Positions 41,968 through 50,930 of a stretch of 64,000 bases of DNA are shown piece after piece; position 1 is the first letter of the stretch; every line of letters begins with the position of its first letter. The DNA lies in contig NZ_BBXC01000018.1 in NCBI RefSeq assembly GCF_001570525.1, positions 133,950 through 197,949 on the forward strand, read 5' to 3'. Under the pieces are notes generated by a model that had not been told where the DNA came from, did not search any database, and saw only the letters and a list, made by a program, of their open reading frames with translations. The translations under genes and the position numbers were made by a program. This stretch comes from Herbidospora sakaeratensis (GTDB lineage Bacteria > Actinomycetota > Actinomycetes > Streptosporangiales > Streptosporangiaceae).

Positions 41968-43269
41968 TCACAAGTCGATTCGTTCGAGCTTGTTACCGAC
42001 GGCACGGAACGAGGCCGCCGTGGACACCGGGGCGCCGGGGCGGTCGACGTGGGCGACGGCACGGTAGTCGGCCGTGAACTCCTCCATCGAGACGTTCGCG
42101 ACCAGGTAGCCGCGCCGCCCGTCGAAGAACGCCAGATGCGGGTTGCGCTCCAGCGCGTCGTCGCGGACGGCCGGCGGCGCGCTGCTGATGGACGTCGCGA
42201 CGAATTCCACGCCCCTGTCAAGACGGGCCGCCCAGGCGTTGTGGACGTCGCCGCTCAGCACCACGAAGTTCTCCGGCGCGGCGTCGAGGACCTTCTTGCG
42301 GCTCTGCGGGTAGGCGTCCCACGCGTCGGCGCTCGGCGGGGTGCGCGGCGCGAAGAACAGCGCCTGGGCCAGGACGGTCCAGCGGGCCGTGGACGTCTTC
42401 AGCTTGTCGAGCAGCCACGTCGTCTGGGCCGGCCCGAGGATGTCGCCCGCCACGCGGTACTGCCGGGCGTCGGCCACCAGCAGGTCGAGCACCCGGCCGA
42501 ACGGACGCCGCCGGTAGTACTGCATCGCGTCGCCGGCCGGCTTGACGCGGTAGGGCAGGTGCTCGGCGTTGGCCTGGTAGGCGGCCTTCCTGCGCTTCGG
42601 GTCGGCGGTGCGGCCGCCGTAGTTGTTCACCACCTCGTGGTCGTCGGGGACGGTGATCCAGGGCGCGGCGGCGTGGGCGGCCTGCAGGTCGGGGTCGAGG
42701 CGGTAGAGGGCGTAGCGCTCGCGGTAGGCGTTGAGGGTGACGCAGGCGGCGGTCGAATCCTTCAGCGGGCGCACGTAGCGGCCGGGCTCGGGAACGGCGG
42801 GCTTGCCGTACTCGTAGATGTAGTCGCCCAGGTGCAGGACCACGTCGGGGGCGTCGGCGACCAGGTGCTCGTAGGCGGTGAAGTGGCCGTGCTCGTAGCG
42901 CTGGCAGCTGGCCACCGCGATCCTCAGCGGCGCCGTCGAGTCGGGCGCGGGCGCGGTCTTGGTACGGCCCACGCGCGAGGTGTGGCCGTCGGCGCGGAAG
43001 CGGTAGAAGTACACCGAGGCCGGGCGTAAGCCGGTGACCTTGACGTGCACGCTGTGCGCGCCCGCCGGCTGGGCCCTGGTCGTGCCCGAGGCCGTGAGCT
43101 TCGCGAACGTGTCGTCCTCGGCCACCTCCCACCGCACGTCGAACGCGCTCGCGGGCATGCCGCCGCCGTTCAGCGGGTCGGGGGCGAGCCGGGTCCAGAT
43201 GATCACACCGTCGGGCGCGGGCTCCCCCGAGGCGACGCCCAGCGTGAACGGGAATTTGATTTTCGCCAT
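41968..43269 (-). CDS. PhoD-like alkaline phosphatase/phosphodiesterase without signal peptide
   Basis: A 433-residue metallophosphoesterase of the PhoD family. The N-terminal beta domain (FTLGVASGEPAPDGVIIWTRL) is followed by the catalytic part: VASCQRYEHGHF, VLHLGDYIYEYG, ITVPDDHEVVNNYGG and VVLSGDVHNAWAARL hold the metal ligands. Most PhoD proteins are exported by Tat; this one starts directly at the N-terminal domain with no signal. A TTA codon encodes the Leu in VTGLRPA. Shares an operator-bearing gap with the divergent TetR gene. Confidence 0.88.
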   Translation of the reverse strand: MAKIKFPFTLGVASGEPAPDGVIIWTRLAPDPLNGGGMPASAFDVRWEVAEDDTFAKLTASGTTRAQPAGAHSVHVKVTGLRPASVYFYRFRADGHTSRVGRTKTAPAPDSTAPLRIAVASCQRYEHGHFTAYEHLVADAPDVVLHLGDYIYEYGKPAVPEPGRYVRPLKDSTAACVTLNAYRERYALYRLDPDLQAAHAAAPWITVPDDHEVVNNYGGRTADPKRRKAAYQANAEHLPYRVKPAGDAMQYYRRRPFGRVLDLLVADARQYRVAGDILGPAQTTWLLDKLKTSTARWTVLAQALFFAPRTPPSADAWDAYPQSRKKVLDAAPENFVVLSGDVHNAWAARLDRGVEFVATSISSAPPAVRDDALERNPHLAFFDGRRGYLVANVSMEEFTADYRAVAHVDRPGAPVSTAASFRAVGNKLERIDL

Positions 43270-43298
43270 CCTCGATCATCGCCGATTCCGCGCTCTGA

Positions 43299-43324
43299 AT
43301 GGTCCGTCGGCGACAACGGACCAT
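43299..43324. promoter_or_regulatory. 9-bp perfect inverted repeat in the PhoD/TetR gap
   Basis: ATGGTCCGT and ACGGACCAT flank an 8-base spacer. The right arm overlaps the -10 box of the TetR gene. A typical TetR operator, so autoregulation and control of phoD are likely. Confidence 0.65.
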
Positions 43325-43327
43325 AAT
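43322..43327 (+). promoter_or_regulatory. -10 box, leaderless start of the TetR gene
   Basis: CATAAT lies 6 bases before the GTG at 43334; no RBS. Confidence 0.5.
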
Positions 43328-43333
43328 GGGTGG

Positions 43334-43987
43334 GTGAACCAGCGCAAGAGCACCGCGACGGCGCGCAGAACCCACGGGGTGACCGCCTCGGAGCGCCGCG
43401 ACCACCTGGTCAAACTGGCGGCTGAACTGTTCGCGCGCAAGGGCTTCCAGGCCACCACCGTCCGGAACATCGCCGACGAGGCCGGCATCCTGTCCGGCAG
43501 CCTCTACCACCACTTCGACTCCAAGGAGTCGATCGTCGACGAGGTCCTGCGCACGTTCCTCGACGACCTGACCGCGCGCTACCGGGTGATCCTCGACTCG
43601 GGCAAGGGCCCGGCCGAGGTGCTGGCCCAGATGGTGCGCACCGGCTTCGCCACGCTCGAACCCCACCGGGCGGCGATCACCGTCATGCAGAACGACTGGA
43701 ACTACCTGCGCTCGCTGGAGCACCACCGCTTCGACTACCTCGTGAAGGCCGAAGACGAGATCGAGCGCATGTGGCTGGAGCAGATCAAGAAGGGCCAGGC
43801 CACCGGCGAGCTGCGGGCCGACGTCGACCCGAAGCTGACCTACCGCATGCTGCGCGACTCGATCTGGGTGGCGGTGCGCTGGTTCCGTCCGGGCGGGCGG
43901 CTCAACACCACCGCGCTCGCCGACCACTACATCACGGTCCTGTTCGACGGCCTGGCGACCGGAGAGCGGACCAGCCAGCCGGGATGA
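43334..43987 (+). CDS. TetR-family regulator
   Basis: A 217-residue regulator. The helix-turn-helix is AAELFARKGFQATTVRNIADEAGILSGSLYHHFDSKESI, with a C-terminal ligand domain of the TetR_C_33/KstR2-like sort (NDWNYLRSLEHHRFDYLVKAEDEIERMW). KstR2-type proteins sense acyl-CoA thioesters, but the ligand here is unknown. GTG at 43334 follows a leaderless promoter. ATGA overlap couples it to the alkylation-repair-like gene. Confidence 0.87.
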   Translation: MNQRKSTATARRTHGVTASERRDHLVKLAAELFARKGFQATTVRNIADEAGILSGSLYHHFDSKESIVDEVLRTFLDDLTARYRVILDSGKGPAEVLAQMVRTGFATLEPHRAAITVMQNDWNYLRSLEHHRFDYLVKAEDEIERMWLEQIKKGQATGELRADVDPKLTYRMLRDSIWVAVRWFRPGGRLNTTALADHYITVLFDGLATGERTSQPG

Positions 43988-44667
43988 GCCTCGTCGACGC
44001 GGTCCGGGCCGCTCTCGGCGACCTCGCCGACCCGGAGAAGGCGCCGGTGATGCGGGCGTACATGAAGTCGGAGATGCCCTTCCTCGGCGTGCAGAGCGGG
44101 CCGCGGCGGCTGGCGTTGAAGAAGGTGTTCGCCGACCACCGGCTCGACTCCGCGCCGGTGTGGCGGCGGGCCGTGCTCGAACTGTGGCGCGAGGCCAAAT
44201 ACCGCGAGGAGCGCTACGCGGCGGTCGACCTGACGGGCTTCCGCTTCTACCGCCCGTGGCAGACCCTCTACACCCTGCCCATGTACGAGGAGATGATCGT
44301 CACCGGCGCCTGGTGGGACCTGGTCGACGAACTGGCCGTCCACCGCGTGGGCGGTCTGCTGCGGCAGTTCCCCGAGACGATGCGCCCGACGATGCTCGAG
44401 TGGGCCCACGGCCCCGACCTGTGGAAACGGCGCACCGCGATCCTGTCGCAGAACACCTTCAGGGAGCACACCGACAGCGCGCTGCTCTACGCGTGCATCG
44501 AGCCGAGCCTGTCCGACACCGACTTCTTCGCCCGCAAGGCGATCGGGTGGGCGCTGCGTGAGTACGCCAAGACCGACCCGCGCGAGGTCGTGCGCTACGT
44601 CGAGCACCAGGGGCTGAGCGGGTTGTCGCGGCGCGAGGCCCTGAAGAACGTGCCGGGCAACGACTAG
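43984..44667 (+). CDS. AlkD-like DNA alkylation repair protein
   Basis: A 227-residue HEAT-repeat-type DNA glycosylase family protein. Motifs of the AlkD/DNA_alkylation family are RAYMKSEMPFLGVQSGPRR near residue 25, ELWREAKYREERYAAVDL, and WRRTAILSQNT-like KRRTAILSQNTFREHTD followed by DFFARKAIGWALREYAKTDP near residue 185. These proteins excise N3- and N7-alkylated bases by base stacking. Linked by overlap to a TetR gene, an odd but clear pairing. Confidence 0.9.
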   Translation: MSLVDAVRAALGDLADPEKAPVMRAYMKSEMPFLGVQSGPRRLALKKVFADHRLDSAPVWRRAVLELWREAKYREERYAAVDLTGFRFYRPWQTLYTLPMYEEMIVTGAWWDLVDELAVHRVGGLLRQFPETMRPTMLEWAHGPDLWKRRTAILSQNTFREHTDSALLYACIEPSLSDTDFFARKAIGWALREYAKTDPREVVRYVEHQGLSGLSRREALKNVPGND

Positions 44668-44731
44668 CGCGAACCCGATTCGCGTCATCGGGTGAGTGCA
44701 GGGTGATCGGCCCCTAGGAACGGAGCCCCGT

Positions 44732-45319
44732 TTGATCACCCATGGCCCTGACGACGCGGAGGTGATCGAGCGCGCCCGGCGTGATCCGGCCGCCTTCTCC
44801 GTGTTGTTCGACCGGCACGCGCCCGCGCTGCACCGGTACGTGCTGCGCCGTCTCGGTGACTCGCTGGCCGACGACGTCGTGGCCGAGACGTTCCTGACGG
44901 CCTTCCGCCGTCTCGGGCGGTACGACACCGCCCACCGCGACGCCCGCCCCTGGCTGCACGGCATCGCCGCCAACCTCATCGGCCGGCACCGCCGGGCCGA
45001 GCTCAGGGCCTATCTGGCGCTGGCCAGGACCGGCGTCGACGAGGTCGCCGAGAGCTACGCCGACCGGGTCGAGGCCAGGGTGTCGGCCTCGGCGCTGCAC
45101 CGGGAGCTGGCCGAGGCGCTCGCGGTGTTGTCGCCGGGCGACCGCGAGGTGCTGCTGCTGGTCGCCTGGGCCGACCTCAGCTACGAGGAGGTGGCGCGGG
45201 CCCTCGGCATCCCGATCGGCACCGTGCGGTCGCGCCTCCACCGGGCCCGGCGCAAGACCCGCGCGGCCCTGGGCGGGAGCGACCCGTCCGCCGTCCAGGA
45301 GGAGGCCCGCCGTGGATGA
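44732..45319 (+). CDS. ECF-type RNA polymerase sigma factor
   Basis: A 195-residue sigma-70 family protein with region 2 (FSVLFDRHAPALHRYVLRRLGDSLADDVVAETFLTAFR) and region 4 (LSYEEVARALGIPIGTVRSRLHRARRKTR). TTG at 44732 is chosen for GGAG 6 bases upstream; a GTG at 44696 is the alternative. It overlaps the following CU044_5270 gene by 8 bases, a standard pairing in Streptosporangiaceae, where the partner is presumed to be membrane-bound and anti-sigma-like. Confidence 0.9.
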   Translation: MITHGPDDAEVIERARRDPAAFSVLFDRHAPALHRYVLRRLGDSLADDVVAETFLTAFRRLGRYDTAHRDARPWLHGIAANLIGRHRRAELRAYLALARTGVDEVAESYADRVEARVSASALHRELAEALAVLSPGDREVLLLVAWADLSYEEVARALGIPIGTVRSRLHRARRKTRAALGGSDPSAVQEEARRG

Positions 45320-46286
45320 CCTGAAGCTGCTGGGCGAGCTGCGCGCTGACGCCCCGGAGCCCTCCGCCGACCGGCTCGACGCCCTGCGCCCCCGTGCGCC
45401 GCGCCGCCGCCACGTCCGGTTCGTGCCGCCCCTGCTGCTGGTGGCCGCCGCGGCGGGCGTCGCGGTCGTGGTGGTGGGCGGCGTCGGCACGCCGGTCCCG
45501 GACCTGCCGACGACGGCCCGGCCGGTCGTCACCGCCGGGATCCGGCCGATGAACGCGGAGGTGGTGCTGCGGCGGGCCGCCCGGGTGGCCGAGCGTGGCG
45601 CGCCCGTCCCGGCGCCCAGAGACGACCAGTGGGTGTACTGGAAGCTCCTCGTCCAGAACGGCGACGACCCCGCGCCGATCGCCGAGGAGTACTGGATGCG
45701 CTTCGACGGCACCGCGCAGTCCTTCCGCCGCGCGCAGGGCGGGATGGAGCACCTGGCCATCGAGCCGGAACCCGGCGACGACCAGCTCACCCCGCGCGAG
45801 TTCGCGGCCGAGTTCGCCGAGCTGCCCACCGACCCGGCGCGGCTGCTGGACCACGTGAAGAACGATCCGGTCTGGAAGGCGGACGGCGAGCACGAGGACG
45901 CGCGGGCCTTCCGGGTGTTCTCGGTCTTTCTCTACCAGGAGGTTCCACTGCCGCCCAAGCTGAGAGGGGCGATGTTCCGGGCCCTGGCCGAGATCCCGGG
46001 CGTGCGCGTCGACGCCGGGGTCCGCGACGCGGCGGGCCGGACCGGCATCGGCGTGGCCTTCGAGGGGGACGTGCCCGGCTCCGGCGTCCGGCGCGACCTG
46101 AACGGCCAGGTGACGACGCGGTCGTATCTCATCTTCGACGACACGACCTACGAGTTCCTCGGCCGGCGGGAGGAGCGGTTCAAGAATGAGATCCTTGGCA
46201 CGATCTTGGTTCGGGCCGGAACCGAATTCGTCAGCGCCGTGGTCGCGACGGGCGTCGTCGACGAGCCGGGGCAGATCCCCGGATAG
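45312..46286 (+). CDS. CU044_5270 family membrane protein (sigma partner)
   Basis: A 324-residue protein with a cytosolic N-terminus of about 36 residues, one membrane helix (FVPPLLLVAAAAGVAVVVVGG, about residues 37-57) and an extracellular domain. The later part YWKLLVQNG...EEYWMRFDGTAQ and GRTGIGVAFEG...YLIFDDTTYEFLGRREE is the CU044_5270 family pattern. Its GTG overlaps the sigma gene. Anti-sigma action through the short N-terminus is inferred from topology and pairing. Confidence 0.85.
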   Translation: MDDLKLLGELRADAPEPSADRLDALRPRAPRRRHVRFVPPLLLVAAAAGVAVVVVGGVGTPVPDLPTTARPVVTAGIRPMNAEVVLRRAARVAERGAPVPAPRDDQWVYWKLLVQNGDDPAPIAEEYWMRFDGTAQSFRRAQGGMEHLAIEPEPGDDQLTPREFAAEFAELPTDPARLLDHVKNDPVWKADGEHEDARAFRVFSVFLYQEVPLPPKLRGAMFRALAEIPGVRVDAGVRDAAGRTGIGVAFEGDVPGSGVRRDLNGQVTTRSYLIFDDTTYEFLGRREERFKNEILGTILVRAGTEFVSAVVATGVVDEPGQIPG

Positions 46287-46292
46287 GCCGAA

Positions 46293-46323
46293 CGGCTCGC
46301 GCGCCCCGAATGCGCGCGAGCCG
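46293..46323. terminator. Bidirectional terminator between CU044_5270 and GH16 genes
   Basis: CGGCTCGCGCGC and GCGCGCGAGCCG form a perfect 12-bp stem with a 7-base loop in the 55-base gap between converging genes. Confidence 0.8.
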
Positions 46324-46341
46324 TCGCTCAGCCGGGGAGGG

Positions 46342-47754
46342 TCAGCTCGCCGGGACGGTGTCGACCCAGCTCGTGCCCGCGGTGCGGTAGTTGTTCACGC
46401 GCTGGATGACGGTGGCGGGCGCGACCACCTCGTTCTTGGCGTGGTAGAACCAGTCGACCTGCTGGATCCACTGACGCTGGGTGCTGCTGCCGACGAGGCC
46501 GCCGCTGATGAACCACAGGTTGAAGTTCACCGACTGCACGGTCTCCGGGTAGTAGTCGCCGCCGTGGGTGGCGAACAGCTGCCCGTCGATGTAGTACTTG
46601 ATCTCACCGCCGGAGACCTGGAGAACCAGGTCGTGCCAGCCGGCGTAGCTGATGCGGTTGGCGGTGTGGGTGTTGACCGCGAGCCAGGGCTCGTTGCGGT
46701 AGGTCTCCCACGAGGTGGCGTACATGATGTTCGCGGGCTCGCCCCAGCCGCCGTTGGGGAGGTACTCGAAGTCCTGCTCGCTGTAGTTGGGGTCGAGGTC
46801 CTGGTTGAGCGGGGTGATCGTGAAGAAGGTCTGCACGATGTGGTCGCCGTCGGGGCCGGTCGTCGGGGTGTCGGTGAAGAAGACCCGCGCGGCGTAGGTG
46901 CCTTCGAGGAACTTGCGCTGGTGCAGCACCTCCGACTGCTGGGTGCCCGACGAGGTGCCGTCGGTGACCGACTTGAGCTGGAGGGCCTTGTTGCCGCCGC
47001 TCACGGTCGGGAAGGTGACGTTGGACGCCGGCCAGGTCGCGCCGGGGATGCCAGGGCCGCCCTGGTTGGTGCGGATCGTCCAGTTGTGCGCGTTGATGTT
47101 CGGGTCGGTGTGCGAGGAGTAGCTGAAGTCGTCGAACACGACGCCGTTGTTGCCGCCCGGGTTGTTGGGCGAACCCGAAGGAGAGGGCGAGGGAGACGGC
47201 GACGGGCTGGGGTTGCCGCCCGCCGGGGCGTTGCCCCACAACAACGCGCCCGACTGGTAGACGGTGATCTTGTTCCAGTCGGCGTAGGAGGTCTGCGCGC
47301 CGAACGAGTAGTCGTCGCTCTGCGTGATGCGCTGCCAGTCGGCCCGGTAGAACCGCAGCTGCATGTCGCTCGTGGAGGCGCCCGGGGCGAGCGACCCGCT
47401 GGTGAAGCCGATCTCCAGGTAGCGGTCGGCGGTGGCCGTGCCGGGAGAGATCGTGCCGAAGGTGCCGGTGATCGTCGAGCAGCCGACGACCGCCCACGAG
47501 CAGGCGAAGCGGTACTGCTGCGACGCCGAGTCGGCCTTGAAGTAGTAGCGGATCTTGACGGTGTTCAGCGCCACGGTGGTGGTGCCGGTGTTGACCAGGT
47601 TCAGCCAGGGCTCGACCTGGTCGGCCTGGGCGCCCGACGCGCTGGTCTTGTACTGGACCTTGACGGCGGTGGCGGCCTCGGCCGGCAGCGCGACCAGGCC
47701 GATGAGGGCGAGGGCGGACATCAGTCCGCCGGCTAACCACTTCTTGCTGGACAC
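46342..47754 (-). CDS. Secreted CBM3-GH16 glycan hydrolase
   Basis: A 470-residue exported protein. Signal peptide to about residue 28, then a CBM3 module (VKVQYKTSASGAQADQVEPW, YYFKADSASQQYRFACSW, residues 30-175), a Pro-Ser linker, then a concanavalin-fold domain with the GH16 catalytic motif ExDxE in YSEQDFEYLPNGGW (near residue 335). CBM3 binds crystalline cellulose or chitin. The GH16 part probably cuts a beta-glucan or related glycan. GTG at 47754 has AAGGA 5 bases upstream. Leu7 is TTA. Last gene of the hexosaminidase operon, 13 bases after GH20. Confidence 0.87.
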   Translation of the reverse strand: MSSKKWLAGGLMSALALIGLVALPAEAATAVKVQYKTSASGAQADQVEPWLNLVNTGTTTVALNTVKIRYYFKADSASQQYRFACSWAVVGCSTITGTFGTISPGTATADRYLEIGFTSGSLAPGASTSDMQLRFYRADWQRITQSDDYSFGAQTSYADWNKITVYQSGALLWGNAPAGGNPSPSPSPSPSPSGSPNNPGGNNGVVFDDFSYSSHTDPNINAHNWTIRTNQGGPGIPGATWPASNVTFPTVSGGNKALQLKSVTDGTSSGTQQSEVLHQRKFLEGTYAARVFFTDTPTTGPDGDHIVQTFFTITPLNQDLDPNYSEQDFEYLPNGGWGEPANIMYATSWETYRNEPWLAVNTHTANRISYAGWHDLVLQVSGGEIKYYIDGQLFATHGGDYYPETVQSVNFNLWFISGGLVGSSTQRQWIQQVDWFYHAKNEVVAPATVIQRVNNYRTAGTSWVDTVPAS

Positions 47755-47767
47755 ATCTGTCCTTTCT

Positions 47768-49039
47768 TTACGGGATGAGCGGACCCACCGAGACGCCTTG
47801 CGCGGCCAGGCGGGACAGGTGGGGGTCGAGACGGCGCAGGAAGTCGGAGTAGTCGCCCGCCGAACCCCAGGCGACCTCGGCGAAGGCCAGCAACCGGGGG
47901 AAGGCCTGGCGTTCGACGTCGGCCGGGGTCGGCATGTACTCGGTCCAGAGCTGGGCCTGGACGCCGATGATCCCCGGGGCCGACGGGGGCGCGAAGTGGT
48001 AGGTGTTCGACAACGACAACACCCGGTCGGGGAAGAACGGGCCGGCCTCCTGCTCGGGCGGGTAGTCGAGGTAGGTGCGCAGGTGCGGGGCCAGCACCAC
48101 GTCGCGGCCCTCGAGGGCGGCCAGCTCGCCGCTCTCCTCGTCGAGCCAGGTCATGGTGGTGGCGCCGGGGGGACCGTCGGGCTTCTCGTACCAATAGACG
48201 AGCTTGCGGCCCTTCTTCGCCAGGTGCTCGGCCATCCGGGCGGTGATCCAGGCCCGGCACGCGTGCGCGCCCGGCAGGCCGAGTTCGCCGATGCGCTCCT
48301 GGGCCCGCGGGGTGTGCTCCCATTCGGTGTTGCGGCACTCGTCGCCGCCGACGTGGACGTACTCGCCGGGGAACAGGTCGCAGACCTCGTCGAGCACGTG
48401 GTGGAAGAAGGCGATGGTCTCCTCTTCCAGGTTGAGGGTGTGCTCGCTTATCCCCCAGCTGGTCCACACGTCGTAGGACCGCGAGGGGTCGTTGCCGAGT
48501 TCCGGGTAGGCCGCCAGGGCCGCCTGCACGTGCCCCGGCAGGCCGATCTCCGGGACGACGCGGACGAACCGCTCCTGCGCGTACCGGACGATCTCCCGGA
48601 TGTCCTCGTGGGTGTAGTGGTCGCCCGAAACCTCGGTGAGACGCGGGTAACGCCGGATCTCCAGCCGCCAGCCCTGGTCGTCGGTGAGGTGCAGGTGCAG
48701 CACGTTCAGCTTCAGCTCGGCGATCAGGTCGATCAGCCGCAGGATGAACGCCTTGGGCATGAAGTGCCGCGCCACGTCGAGCATCACCCCGCGCCACCCG
48801 AACCGGGGCGCGTCCTCGATCACCCCCTCCGGGAGCCGCTCGCCGAGCTGGCGGAGCGTCTGCCGCCCGTAGTAGGCCCCGGCGGGCCCACCGGACGCCA
48901 GCTCGATGCCGCCCTCGCCGACGGTCAGGCGGTAGCCCTCCTCCGGCAGGCCCGGGTCGGGTCGGTGCCGGACGAGATCCTCGGAGAACGTGACGGAGCC
49001 CCCGAGGACGGCCAGGTCACGTGGCCGCGGAATGATCAC
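47768..49039 (-). CDS. GH20 beta-N-acetylhexosaminidase
   Basis: A 423-residue enzyme releasing GlcNAc/GalNAc by substrate-assisted catalysis. A short N-terminal domain precedes the barrel (WRGVMLDVARHFMP at residue 82); LNVLHLHLTDDQGW and EIGLPGH follow, and the catalytic Asp-Glu pair is D233-E234 in HVGGDECRNTEW. No signal peptide, so it should act in the cytosol on sugars brought in by the coupled ABC importer. It is smaller than exported GH20 enzymes. Confidence 0.93.
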   Translation of the reverse strand: MIIPRPRDLAVLGGSVTFSEDLVRHRPDPGLPEEGYRLTVGEGGIELASGGPAGAYYGRQTLRQLGERLPEGVIEDAPRFGWRGVMLDVARHFMPKAFILRLIDLIAELKLNVLHLHLTDDQGWRLEIRRYPRLTEVSGDHYTHEDIREIVRYAQERFVRVVPEIGLPGHVQAALAAYPELGNDPSRSYDVWTSWGISEHTLNLEEETIAFFHHVLDEVCDLFPGEYVHVGGDECRNTEWEHTPRAQERIGELGLPGAHACRAWITARMAEHLAKKGRKLVYWYEKPDGPPGATTMTWLDEESGELAALEGRDVVLAPHLRTYLDYPPEQEAGPFFPDRVLSLSNTYHFAPPSAPGIIGVQAQLWTEYMPTPADVERQAFPRLLAFAEVAWGSAGDYSDFLRRLDPHLSRLAAQGVSVGPLIP

Positions 49040-49054
49040 GTTGGGTTTCCTTTC

Positions 49055-49876
49055 TCAGCCCTTGACCGCGCCGGCGATGATCCCGGAGGTCACCCGGCGC
49101 TGGAGGATCAGGAAGATCAGCAAGACCGGCAGCATGAAGAGCGTGGCGGCGGCCATGGTGGCGCCCCAGTCGGTGCCGAAGACGTTGGAGAAGGACGAGA
49201 GCCAGACGGGCAGCGTGCGGTCGTCCTGGTTCTTGATGATGAGCGCGTTGGCGAACGCGAACTCGTTCCACGCGGTGATGAAGCCGAACAACGAGGTCGA
49301 CATCAGGCCCGGTGCGAGCAGCGGGAGCACGACCTTGCGGAACGCGGCCGACCGGCTGGCGCCGTCCATCTGGGCGGCCTCCTCCAGTTCCTCCGGGATG
49401 GCCGCGAGGAAGCCGCGCAGGGTGACGATCGTGAAGGGCAGCGTGCTCATGAAGTAGATGAGCGTCAGCATGGAGAGCTTGTCGAGCATGCCGGTGTCGC
49501 GGGCGATGATGAACATCGGGATCAGCAGCGCCTCCCACGGGGCCATCTGCGCGATGAACACCATGAGGATGAACGCCTTGCGGCCGCGCCAGCGCATGCG
49601 GGCCACCGCGAACGCGGCCAGCAGCGCCACGACCAGGCTGAGCAGCACCGCGCCGAGCGACACCAGCAGCGAGTTGCGCCAGAACAGGGCGAAGCCCTCG
49701 GAGCCGATCGCGGTGGCGAAGTGGTCGAGCGTCGGGTGGAGCGGGAGGAACTGCGGGGTGTCGGCCTGGATGTCGCGGGTGGGCTTGAACGCCGTGACGA
49801 CCATCCAGTAGACGGGGAAGACCGAGACGACGAGCACCGACAGGGCGGCGAGCGTGATGGGGAGACGCCTGATCAC
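49055..49876 (-). CDS. ABC sugar permease, MalG/NgcG type
   Basis: A 273-residue permease with six membrane helices and the ATPase-contacting EAA loop EELEEAAQMDGASRSAAFRKVVLPL (near residue 165). Overlaps the upstream permease by 4 bases (ATGA) and ends 15 bases before GH20. No ATPase gene is present in the operon, so a shared MsiK-type ATPase is presumed. Confidence 0.92.
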   Translation of the reverse strand: MIRRLPITLAALSVLVVSVFPVYWMVVTAFKPTRDIQADTPQFLPLHPTLDHFATAIGSEGFALFWRNSLLVSLGAVLLSLVVALLAAFAVARMRWRGRKAFILMVFIAQMAPWEALLIPMFIIARDTGMLDKLSMLTLIYFMSTLPFTIVTLRGFLAAIPEELEEAAQMDGASRSAAFRKVVLPLLAPGLMSTSLFGFITAWNEFAFANALIIKNQDDRTLPVWLSSFSNVFGTDWGATMAAATLFMLPVLLIFLILQRRVTSGIIAGAVKG

Positions 49877-50829
49877 TTGTCCGCTCCCTCGTGCTTGTAC
49901 ATTCGGCGCAGGTGCGGCACCAGCACGACCAGGAGGATCAGCACGGTCAGCGTCGAGATGGCCGAGCCGAGGTCGTATTTGTGCAGCGACTGGGCGACCT
50001 GGTAGGCGTACACCGGCAGGGTGGTGGTCGCGCCGTCAGGGCCGCCCTGGCTGATCGCCCAGATCTGGGCGAAACACTTGAAGACCCAGATGATCTCCAG
50101 CGACGTGATCAGGCCGAACAGCGGCCGGAGCATGGGGAAGGTGACGTCGCGGAAGACCTGCCACCCGGTCGCGCCGTCGATGCGGGCCGCCTCGAACAGC
50201 TCCTGGGGGATGGTGGTCAGGCCGGCGTACAGGGTCAGCGCCGCGAACGGCACCGACTGCCAGACGACGAGCAGCACCATGATGGCGAACGTGGCGGTCC
50301 CGTTCGCGAACCACGTGTAGCCGTCGAACCGGCTGAACCCGATGGTGGTCAGCAACCAGTTGACCACTCCGAGCTTCGACTGGAACAGCCACTGGAAGAT
50401 CGTGGTGGCCGCCAGGACGGGCGTCGCCCAGGTCAGCACCAGCCCCGCCAGGACCGCCAGCCGCAGCCTCTTGCCGAGCCGCGCGACCATCAGCGCGACC
50501 AGGGTGGAGATGACCATGATCAGGACGACGTTGACGCCCGTCCAGACCAGGGTCCTTCTGACGACCGCCCAGAACTCCGCCGAGCCCAGCGCCTCGTGGT
50601 AGTTCTCCAGCCCCACGAACGCGGCCCCGCCCCTGATGAGCTCGCCGGTCCTGAAGTGCTGGAACGAGATGATCACACTGCGGATCAGCGGATAGAACAG
50701 CAGGTAGGCGGTGCCGGCGACGGTCGGGATCACCAGCAGGTACGGCCACAGGGCCGGGAGGCCGCGCCTCCGTCTCGGTGGCGGCGGGGCCGCCGCGGCG
50801 ACGGGCCGCTCGGGAGCCTGCGTGACCAC
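49873..50829 (-). CDS. ABC sugar permease, MalF/NgcF type
   Basis: A 318-residue permease with six helices and EAA loop PQELFEAARIDGATGWQVFRDVTFPMLRP. The first 30 residues are a Pro/Arg-rich cytosolic tail. GTG at 50829 has GAAGGA 5 bases upstream. One hundred bases separate it from the binding protein gene, a common spacing that lets the binding protein be made in excess. Confidence 0.92.
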   Translation of the reverse strand: MVTQAPERPVAAAAPPPPRRRRGLPALWPYLLVIPTVAGTAYLLFYPLIRSVIISFQHFRTGELIRGGAAFVGLENYHEALGSAEFWAVVRRTLVWTGVNVVLIMVISTLVALMVARLGKRLRLAVLAGLVLTWATPVLAATTIFQWLFQSKLGVVNWLLTTIGFSRFDGYTWFANGTATFAIMVLLVVWQSVPFAALTLYAGLTTIPQELFEAARIDGATGWQVFRDVTFPMLRPLFGLITSLEIIWVFKCFAQIWAISQGGPDGATTTLPVYAYQVAQSLHKYDLGSAISTLTVLILLVVLVPHLRRMYKHEGADK

Positions 50830-50930
50830 AGGAGTCCTTCCTTCTCTGTACGAACCGGTCAAGGACGGGCCCGCCCGCGCGACCCCGGGAATTGGGAGAC
50901 GCGGCCGGCACGGACGGGCCCGGGACTGTG

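Noticed and set aside
47166-47214. Short tandem repeat resembling a microsatellite
   Set aside because: It encodes the Pro-Ser linker between CBM3 and GH16 and is normal for secreted hydrolases.
47555-50005. An 816-codon plus-strand frame across GH16, GH20 and permease genes
   Set aside because: It spans three well-supported genes on the other strand and shows no domain; a byproduct of high GC.
50863-50922. Direct repeat GGACGGGCCCG at 50863 and 50912 between the binding-protein and permease genes
   Set aside because: Short, GC-rich, and probably part of mRNA structure in the gap; no further copies noticed.
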